DNA of 54,119 nt from Cyanobacteriota bacterium (GTDB lineage Bacteria > Cyanobacteriota > Vampirovibrionia > LMEP-6097), in assembly GCA_027618255.1 (NCBI GenBank), contig JAQCFG010000006.1, forward strand, positions 1-54,119, given 5' to 3'. Below are positions 48,730 to 54,119 of this stretch, piece by piece (position 1 is the stretch's first letter; the number at the start of each line of letters is the position of its first letter). The translations under genes and the position numbers were made by a program. The notes below the pieces were generated by a model. The model was not told the DNA's origin, did not search any database, and was given only the letters and a program-made list of their open reading frames with translations.

Positions 48730-50670
48730 ATGCCCTTCTTGATAACTATTCTCAAACGATTATCCTTAGTATTTGTATTACTTATTAACTTTGGTTTTTT
48801 GATCAACCCTGTTCAAGCAGAGCTAGAGACAGAGGAATTCGAAACTAAAGAGCTTATTATTAAATACAAATTTAAAAAAGAAGTTGTCAAAGAGTCAGAA
48901 GCGGAGTTTATTGATCAGTTTGCTAGCAAGTTTAATTTACAAGATGATTTGTCCCAAGGTTTATTTGCACAATTCAAAAAGAAAAAGCATGCCAAATTCC
49001 GTAAGCTTCGCAAACTTAACAAACTTAAGCTCAGGTCTCAATTAGCTTTGTTAAAACTAGACAAGGTCACTTCAAAATCAGATCTCAGAAAATTAGTTCG
49101 CAAATTGAATCTATCTCATTTTGCAGACACCGATTATGAAATTGAAGCGGTTTACCCAAACTATTTATATGAAGCAACAACAACAGTTTCTAATGATCCT
49201 TTGTCTCATAATCAATGGTCACATGATTTTATTAAACCAGAACAGCTTTGGTCAATCACCAAGGGTGATGGTATCACGGTCGCAGTAATTGATACAGGTG
49301 TAGATTATACGCATGAAGACCTAGCTGCCAATATTTGGAATAACACTGATGAGATTCCAGGAAATAGAATTGATGATGACAATAATGGTTTTATTGATGA
49401 TGTTAGAGGTTGGGATTTTGTAGTCAGTGGTGGAAGCAATTGTGCTTTTGGAGAGGACTGCGGTAGAAGCGATAACGATCCAAGTGATAAGAATGGTCAT
49501 GGAACTCATGTTGCAGGAATTATTGGTGCTGTGCAGAATAATACAATCGGCATCAGTGGAATTGCACCAGAAGTTAAGATCATGCCTCTTAGAGCTGGTT
49601 ACTCGACTGGCAGTTCTGCCTTCTTGAAAACATCAGATATTATAGATGCAATTTCTTATGCAATTAACAACAACGCTGATGTGATTAATATGAGCTTCGC
49701 TGGTGGTGAACTATCCGCTTTGCACGATGTGCTCAAACTCGCTGATAGCCTTGGTATTGTACTGGTGGCAGCAGCAGGTAATAATTCTACTTCTCAATTA
49801 ATGTACCCGGCAGCTTTCCCTGAAGTGATTTCAGTTGGTGCAATTGCTAATAACACAAGTAAATTGAGTTTTTCTAATTATGGTGATTGGGTGGATATAG
49901 TTGCGCCTGGTTCATGGATATTTAGTACTATCCCTGGTAATTCATATGATTACAAATCTGGCACTTCAATGTCAGCTCCTTTGGTTGCTGGAGTTGCTGC
50001 TTTAATCAAAGCCAAAAGCAAATTGCAAGACCTAGATGGTCAAACAATTAAAGCTCGCATCTTGGCTTCAAGTGTTGAGACTTTATTTAGACGTTACCGC
50101 GAGACAGGTGAGACCATAGGTGGACTTAGTGCTGAGATTCAATTCCCATTAGAGGTTGATGATATTGTAATGCAAGCTAATGCCGTTGTTGGAGATGCTG
50201 TTAGCATTCATGCGCAAGTGAGTGATCCTAATATTGTTGCTTATGAATGGAATTCAGATATCGATGATTTCATTGGTGATCAAGAAGATATAGTTGTAAA
50301 TAATTTAACAGAAGGCTCTCATGCTATTTCGGTCAGAGTGAGAAATATCCAAGGTGAATGGTCTGAACCAGTGTTTAGAATCTTAAATGTGACGAACACT
50401 CGTATAATTAGTCCAGCCGTTTTCGATACCTTTAGTTTTAAGATTAATCAGCGCAAGCGAACATTGTATGCGGGACTCGGTGGTAGAGAGAGACGTAGGG
50501 AAGTTCAGGCTTATAAATGGATCTCTAATGTAGATGGTACAGTAGGTAGTAGGCGAGGACTGAATTTGAATAATCTAACTAATGGGTTTCACAAAGTATC
50601 TTTATTAATCCAAGACAGAGCAGGTAATTGGTCTGAAGCCAAACAAAAAGTTATTAGCGTCGGCTCTTAA
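48730..50670 (+). CDS. Secreted subtilisin-like serine protease (S8) with C-terminal repeats
   Basis: 646 residues from ATG 48730 (MPFLITILKRLS); a TTG at 48697 would add 11. Signal peptide MPFLITILKRLSLVFVLLIN then GFLINPVQA. A basic propeptide (about 35-145) ends before the catalytic domain, whose triad is complete: D188 (AVIDTGVDYTHEDL), H260 (NGHGTHVAGIIGA) and S413 (SGTSMSAPLVAGVAAL); the oxyanion Asn is in AAAGNNSTS. Two similar C-terminal repeats of about 75-90 residues follow, each with (A)YEW.S.ID/VDG..G and NLTxGxHxxSxxxxxxxGxWSE, probably Ig/PKD-like adhesion or substrate modules. Anchored or released outside the cell. No neighbouring inhibitor gene. Confidence 0.93.
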   Translation: MPFLITILKRLSLVFVLLINFGFLINPVQAELETEEFETKELIIKYKFKKEVVKESEAEFIDQFASKFNLQDDLSQGLFAQFKKKKHAKFRKLRKLNKLKLRSQLALLKLDKVTSKSDLRKLVRKLNLSHFADTDYEIEAVYPNYLYEATTTVSNDPLSHNQWSHDFIKPEQLWSITKGDGITVAVIDTGVDYTHEDLAANIWNNTDEIPGNRIDDDNNGFIDDVRGWDFVVSGGSNCAFGEDCGRSDNDPSDKNGHGTHVAGIIGAVQNNTIGISGIAPEVKIMPLRAGYSTGSSAFLKTSDIIDAISYAINNNADVINMSFAGGELSALHDVLKLADSLGIVLVAAAGNNSTSQLMYPAAFPEVISVGAIANNTSKLSFSNYGDWVDIVAPGSWIFSTIPGNSYDYKSGTSMSAPLVAGVAALIKAKSKLQDLDGQTIKARILASSVETLFRRYRETGETIGGLSAEIQFPLEVDDIVMQANAVVGDAVSIHAQVSDPNIVAYEWNSDIDDFIGDQEDIVVNNLTEGSHAISVRVRNIQGEWSEPVFRILNVTNTRIISPAVFDTFSFKINQRKRTLYAGLGGRERRREVQAYKWISNVDGTVGSRRGLNLNNLTNGFHKVSLLIQDRAGNWSEAKQKVISVGS

Positions 50671-50706
50671 GGACACGCTGTAAAACGAAGTTTTTCTAGT
50701 CGGGTC
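50670..50706 (-). repeat. MITE-like repeat, degenerate single end
   Basis: GGACACGCTGTAAAACGAAG and following TTTTTCTAGT...GTCC match the reverse complement of the right end of the other copies (AGACATCCTGCAAAACGAAG). It begins at the subtilase stop codon. Confidence 0.6.
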
Positions 50707-50797
50707 CATGATGAAAGGTTCTGTCCGTGCAAAGCACGTGCCAGATAAGGGTTGAGACATTGCAATTTTTAGTGAATGCTTAAGTTAGATAAAAGTC

Positions 50798-50803
50798 TAT
50801 AAT
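50798..50803 (+). promoter_or_regulatory. -10 box of hemY (leaderless)
   Basis: TATAAT ends six bases before the GTG at 50810, so the predicted transcript starts at the start codon. Confidence 0.6.
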
Positions 50804-50809
50804 ATAGTA

Positions 50810-52153
50810 GTGCTCAAACAACACTACTCAGAAATTATTATTGGTGCCGGGATTGCCGGTCTTAGCTACGCCTATAAATCTACAAGCGATTTTTTATTAA
50901 TCGAAAAATCTTCTCAGCTTGGCGGTTCTTGGCAAAGTCGCAACTACAAGAATTCCATTTATGAATTTGGTCCTAATTCTTTCATGAACCGTTCTGAAGG
51001 ACTTGAAGCGATGATTGATACAATTGGTTTTCGTGATCAAGTGATTAGCCATGATTTTAAAAAATCCAAGCGCTATCTCTGTCAGAATGATCAACTCAAG
51101 TTGGCGAGTCCTGGTTCGTTGATATTTTCTGATTTGCTGAGTTTGCCAGCGAAGCTCTCGGTTTTGCGTGAGCCTTTTTTATCTAATAAATCACAGAGTG
51201 ATGATGAGTCAATTCATGACTTCATCTCAAGACGTTTTAATGCAGAGCTGGCTGATTTATTAGGTCACGCGCTCAAGGGTATTTGGGCTGGTGACGCTAA
51301 GATGCTTTCTGCTCAGGCTGCATTGCCGTTATTGAAGGATTTGGAATCAAATTATGGATCAATCTTGGCTGGATTTATACAAAAACCCAAGTCTAGTAAA
51401 CAACATAGCAAGACTTTACAAACTTGTTCTTTTATAAAAGGGATGTCAAGTTTCTGTGAGGCTCTTGGCGCCTATATTGGTGAAGAGGCAATACTACGAG
51501 GAGCCGATGCTCGTTTAATTAGTTATGATGGCGAGCGTTACTTGCTTGAAATTAATTCTCAACAAATCACTTGTGATCATTTAGTACTTGCGACCAAGGC
51601 TTATCAAGCAGCTGAATTCTTGTCAGTTGTTTATCCCAAGCTCAGTGAGCTATTGAACAGAATCTATTACGCAGATATTGAGCTAAATGCTTTTAGTCTT
51701 AGTCGCAATTTATTTAATCCAAACTTACTCAAGACTTTTGATGCTTTTGGTTTTATTAACGCGAATGCGGATTCAAGTCTGATGGGCACTATTTTTTCTT
51801 CAGAGCTTTTCCCTGAGAGGCGACTAGCAAATGAGTTATTGTTTACTAGTTTCTCGCGCTTTGCGAGGTCACAGTCTCCTGCAAATGAGTTAACAAGAAT
51901 ACTTCAGCCATACATAAATACCAAACTTAAAGTTGATGATTTCAAACTAATTGATCAGCAATTATGCAAGCAGGCTATTCCTCAGTACAATATCGGTTAC
52001 CTGAGTATTATCAGCCAGATTAATAATGAACTTCCTGCTAGCCTCAAGCTCTTGGGTAATTATATTGGTGGAGTGGCATTCAAAGATACGATTCAAAGAA
52101 GTTTTGAACTTGCGGGCCAAGCTAAAAGCTCTAGTGCTAGAATGGCCTTATGA
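50810..52153 (+). CDS. hemY: Protoporphyrinogen/coproporphyrinogen oxidase-like FAD protein
   Basis: FAD-dependent oxidation of protoporphyrinogen IX (or coproporphyrinogen III) in heme synthesis. 447 residues. N-terminal FAD loop IIGAGIAGLSYAY, then the family signatures LLIEKSSQLGGSWQS, YEFGPNSFMNRSEGLEAMI, ISRRFNAELADLLGHALKGIWAGDAKMLSAQAALPLL, and the C-terminal NIGYLSIISQINNELPASLKLLGNYIGGVAFKDTIQRSFE. GIWAGDAKMLS is close to the G(I/V)YAGDxxxLS hallmark of HemY. It starts with GTG directly after a -10 box. It is separate from hemC and hemH by tens of kilobases. The stop overlaps the start of a tiny membrane protein (ATGA), so the two are coupled. Confidence 0.86.
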   Translation: MLKQHYSEIIIGAGIAGLSYAYKSTSDFLLIEKSSQLGGSWQSRNYKNSIYEFGPNSFMNRSEGLEAMIDTIGFRDQVISHDFKKSKRYLCQNDQLKLASPGSLIFSDLLSLPAKLSVLREPFLSNKSQSDDESIHDFISRRFNAELADLLGHALKGIWAGDAKMLSAQAALPLLKDLESNYGSILAGFIQKPKSSKQHSKTLQTCSFIKGMSSFCEALGAYIGEEAILRGADARLISYDGERYLLEINSQQITCDHLVLATKAYQAAEFLSVVYPKLSELLNRIYYADIELNAFSLSRNLFNPNLLKTFDAFGFINANADSSLMGTIFSSELFPERRLANELLFTSFSRFARSQSPANELTRILQPYINTKLKVDDFKLIDQQLCKQAIPQYNIGYLSIISQINNELPASLKLLGNYIGGVAFKDTIQRSFELAGQAKSSSARMAL

Positions 52154-52293
52154 TCTTTGAAGGCATGTGGAAAGGGGTAGTTTTTGGATTCAGTATGCTG
52201 ACCCTAATTGGGATATTGTTCTTCACTGTATTTTCAAAAATAATGCCTGGAATGGACGACCCTGGTGATGAATTAAGACCAGATGAGATGTAA
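52150..52293 (+). CDS. 47-residue membrane protein coupled to hemY
   Basis: Begins in an ATGA overlap with hemY and reads MIFEGMWKGVVFGFSMLTLI, then GILFFTVFSKIMPGMDDPGDELRPDEM. One membrane helix (about 9-31) and an acidic, Pro/Asp-rich C-terminus facing one side. No family recognised. The start overlap and complete frame make it a likely real gene although below usual length cut-offs. It may be a small partner of the HemY-like oxidase, such as a quinone or membrane-docking subunit, but that is a guess from context. Confidence 0.6.
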   Translation: MIFEGMWKGVVFGFSMLTLIGILFFTVFSKIMPGMDDPGDELRPDEM

Positions 52294-52490
52294 ATATATC
52301 TGATCCAAGTTGGTTCTAATTCTCGAATTCACTTAATTTATACTATTTCTTCACAATTTTATGAGCTTTAGTCAAAATATTTACAAAAAACGTAGATATT
52401 AACGTAAATACATATTGCAAAGACGAGATACATTTGTTAAGATTGTGTTTAGCTTTAATTAACTTTTAATTATTGAGGCAAGAGACGCAA

Positions 52491-52718
52491 ATGAGCATAA
52501 CAGGATCAATTCGCACAACAGTAAAACACCTTCTCACTGACGGAGTTGTTGCGGCAGCTGTGAGATTTGTTGACCCATCAAAGACTGCGCAGGAAGCAAG
52601 AGATATTAGTCGTAATTTTTTTCATAAAAATACTTTTGCTGAAAATACTTTTGCTGAAAAATCAAGAAGCGTGGCAACGAGCATGGCTCATCCAGTAACA
52701 CCAAATTTAGCTATTTAA
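52491..52718 (+). CDS. 75-residue hypothetical protein with internal duplication
   Basis: From ATG 52491 (an in-frame TTG at 52473 overlaps the ribosome site GAGGCAAGAG, so ATG is preferred). No family recognised. The sequence MSITGSIRTTVKHLLTDGVV is helical and basic; then comes a directly repeated NTFAENTFAE, produced by a 15-base tandem duplication (TTTTGCTGAAAATAC). A disordered Ser/Pro-rich end follows. Next to a second small gene 15 bases downstream with its own ribosome site, so the two form a small operon of unknown role. Confidence 0.5.
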   Translation: MSITGSIRTTVKHLLTDGVVAAAVRFVDPSKTAQEARDISRNFFHKNTFAENTFAEKSRSVATSMAHPVTPNLAI

Positions 52719-52721
52719 TTT

Positions 52722-52727
52722 AAGGAG
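52722..52727 (+). promoter_or_regulatory. Ribosome site before an ATC start codon
   Basis: AAGGAG, six bases before ATC (52734). No ATG, GTG or TTG in this frame near it; ATT (52728) abuts the site too closely. Confidence 0.5.
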
Positions 52728-52733
52728 ATTAAA

Positions 52734-53033
52734 ATCGTAGTAGCATCACTATCATTAGTAGCAGCCAGAGTCCTTGAAAAAGGATTCAAGTCTGCTGCGC
52801 ATCCAAGCTTTTCAGAGCATACTGAGGGAGCCCATCAAGTTGCTCGTAATACTGAGAATACTAGATTAGCCATCACAAGTATGTCAAAAGGTTTTCATAA
52901 TCCAGTTCAAAGAGTTAGAATTCAAGAACATGCAGCGTCAGCTCACTTTAGCCCAGCAATGCAATTGCAAGAAAGTAGAAGAACAAGATTCGAGGATAAT
53001 CGCAGAGTCGCCTCTAAATTATTAGCTAGTTAA
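52734..53033 (+). CDS. 99-residue hypothetical protein with probable ATC start
   Basis: The frame reads (I)VVASLSLVAARVLEKGFKSA, then AHPSFSEHTEGAHQVARN, then TENTRLAITSMSKGFHNP, ending in ASKLLAS. 99 codons without a stop, and an ideal AAGGAG six bases before an ATC codon. The first normal start in frame is the internal ATG at Met 51, which would lose half the protein and has no ribosome site. No family recognised; the short alpha-helical N-terminus is followed by a basic, His/Arg/Gln-rich region. The 3' end overlaps the convergent fmt gene by 12 bases. An alternative is a pseudogene whose ATG mutated. Confidence 0.45.
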   Translation: MVVASLSLVAARVLEKGFKSAAHPSFSEHTEGAHQVARNTENTRLAITSMSKGFHNPVQRVRIQEHAASAHFSPAMQLQESRRTRFEDNRRVASKLLAS

Positions 53034-54068
53034 CTTATCCCCAGGCTTAAGCCTTTGTCCATTGAGCCAATCAAGAGCTCTCATTTCAGATTTCCCCTGA
53101 GCTTTAACTTTAATAATTTCGAGCTCAGATTCAAGACAAGCAACTGTAAATGACCCAATCTCCTTATCGACTTTAGTGATAGTGCTTGGAGCAACACCTA
53201 ATTCATTTGTCTCCATTTTGTTTACTCTGGTTTCAAGCGCTATGACTTTTTGTTCTTTCATTTTAAACCAAGCTCCAGGCCAAGGATAAGTGCCTCGTAC
53301 TAGATTATGAATCGCTGTTGCATTATTTTTTTGTCTAAATTCAAACTCGCCTTGTTTAGGGTTGGCTGACTTGAGCACGAGCTCTTTTGCGTTGAAATCA
53401 ATTTGTCCAAGGTTTTTATCCATGAAAGGTGCAAGTTGTTTTGCGGAAGTTAGTTTGTCTTGCGCTATCGGTTTTATATTTGCAAATTCATTTATTGTTT
53501 TGATTAATAAAGCAGCTCCTCGTTGACTTAGGCTTGCGGTGAGTTGGGAGGCGTTGATTGTTTCATCAATGCGAATCTCGTCTTTCAATAGCATTGCACC
53601 AGTGTCTACCCCTTTGTCTGTCAACATAGTTGTGATACCTACTTTGCTATCTCCATGCAAGAGCATCCAGTTTATCGGCGCAGGACCACGAAATTCTGGT
53701 AGCAAGCTAGCGTGGACATTGATTACTGGCGCAATTTCAAGGATATTGTCTTTGAGGATTTGCCCGTATGCGACAGTTATTAGGAAATCTGGTTTTAATG
53801 ATTTGAGTTTCTGAATTAAATCTTTATCTTCTGAAATCTTGGCTGGTTGCCAGACTTGAATGCCAGCAGCTCCGGCTACTAGTTTAGTTGGTGGTGGGGT
53901 CATTATCTGTTTACGTCCGACAGCTTTATCAGGTTGAGTAATGAGGGCAAGCACTTCAATATCATCAGTTTCGATGAGTGCTTTGAGGCTCGGAACCGCA
54001 AAATCTGGCGTCCCCATAAAGATTATTTTTTTTGCTCGCTTGCTTGACACTAATAGGAAGTTTATCAC
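53022..54068 (-). CDS. fmt: Methionyl-tRNA formyltransferase
   Basis: Formylates initiator Met-tRNA with 10-formyl-THF. From GTG 54068 the product is 348 residues; GTG 54050 (VSSKRAKKIIFMGT) and ATG 54017 (MGTPDFAVP) are alternatives, and the family usually starts one to four residues before KIIFMGT. Typical motifs: KIIFMGTPDFAVPSLKAL, PDKAVGRKQIMTPPPTK, the catalytic HASLLPEFRGPAPINWMLLHGDSKVGITTMLTDKGVDTGAML, and C-terminal NLVRGTYPWPGAWF. The 3' end overlaps a small rightward gene. Gene order with def or rsmB is not seen, but the window ends 51 bases upstream. Confidence 0.96.
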   Translation of the reverse strand: MINFLLVSSKRAKKIIFMGTPDFAVPSLKALIETDDIEVLALITQPDKAVGRKQIMTPPPTKLVAGAAGIQVWQPAKISEDKDLIQKLKSLKPDFLITVAYGQILKDNILEIAPVINVHASLLPEFRGPAPINWMLLHGDSKVGITTMLTDKGVDTGAMLLKDEIRIDETINASQLTASLSQRGAALLIKTINEFANIKPIAQDKLTSAKQLAPFMDKNLGQIDFNAKELVLKSANPKQGEFEFRQKNNATAIHNLVRGTYPWPGAWFKMKEQKVIALETRVNKMETNELGVAPSTITKVDKEIGSFTVACLESELEIIKVKAQGKSEMRALDWLNGQRLKPGDKLTS

Positions 54069-54091
54069 CTGTTTCCATCAACGCCGGGTCG

Positions 54092-54119
54092 TAACAAAGT
54101 AACGAACGTTACTTTGTTA
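54092..54119. repeat. Perfect 13-base inverted repeat at the window edge
   Basis: TAACAAAGTAACG and CGTTACTTTGTTA are separated by AA. The palindrome touches the last base, so its full extent is unknown. The AACGAA(C/T)GTT core recalls the GCAACGAATGTTGC hairpin of the MITE-like repeats. Confidence 0.7.

Overview
The window is about 54 kb of AT-rich, tightly packed bacterial chromosome. It looks like a diderm (a secretin is present) that is flagellated (MotB, FliS) and makes its own heme (HemC, HemH, HemY). I see no tRNA or rRNA genes, no CRISPR array, no prophage and no transposase. Gene content and the short, cyanobacterial-type C-terminus of S-adenosylhomocysteinase would fit a non-photosynthetic relative of Cyanobacteria (Melainabacteria/Vampirovibrionia-like). 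That placement is a guess from reading proteins, not from a phylogeny.

Layout. 1-8 kb: housekeeping genes (ahcY 3' part, a primary-type sigma factor, pyrH, hemC), then a minus-strand block (secreted protein, class V aminotransferase, zinc alcohol dehydrogenase, hemH). 8-10.7 kb: small metabolic genes (aroH-type chorismate mutase, CDP-alcohol phosphatidyltransferase, MaoC hydratase). 10.7-16.1 kb: a minus-strand operon of motB and two paralogous membrane-anchored proteins with degenerate AAA-like domains, divergent from fliS. 16-20 kb: ABC ATPase, a divergent PxpA/YcsF protein, a Xer-type recombinase and an alpha/beta hydrolase. 20-33 kb: two members of a three-member unknown paralogous family, the threonine-to-glycine pair tdh/kbl, a fused 5-oxoprolinase, an HD-like protein, trmFO, a self-inhibited Fic protein, the third paralog and fumC. 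35-46.3 kb: a 12-gene Tad/Flp-type pilus locus ending in a LuxR-type response regulator. 46.4-48.4 kb: groEL/groES. 48.7-54 kb: a secreted subtilase, a HemY-like oxidase with a tiny coupled membrane protein, two small genes of unknown function, and fmt.

Three signals stand out. First, four families of short repeats populate the window. One is an intergenic MITE-like element with terminal inverted repeats. The other three lie inside or at the ends of open reading frames and are read through in frame; the 5-oxoprolinase and trmFO carry five and four of them. Second, many genes have a TATAAT-like box only 6-11 bases before the start codon, so leaderless mRNAs appear common, and two genes seem to use rare start codons (CTG for hemC, ATC for a 99-residue small protein). 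Third, the Tad-like locus is strongly divergent: a 51-residue pilin candidate without a prepilin leader, a TadZ without the Walker lysine, and two unrecognised small membrane proteins where pseudopilins are expected. The two degenerate AAA-like proteins encoded with MotB are a second candidate for an undescribed system.

Limits: all calls come from reading the sequence by eye; no database search, folding program or alignment was run.
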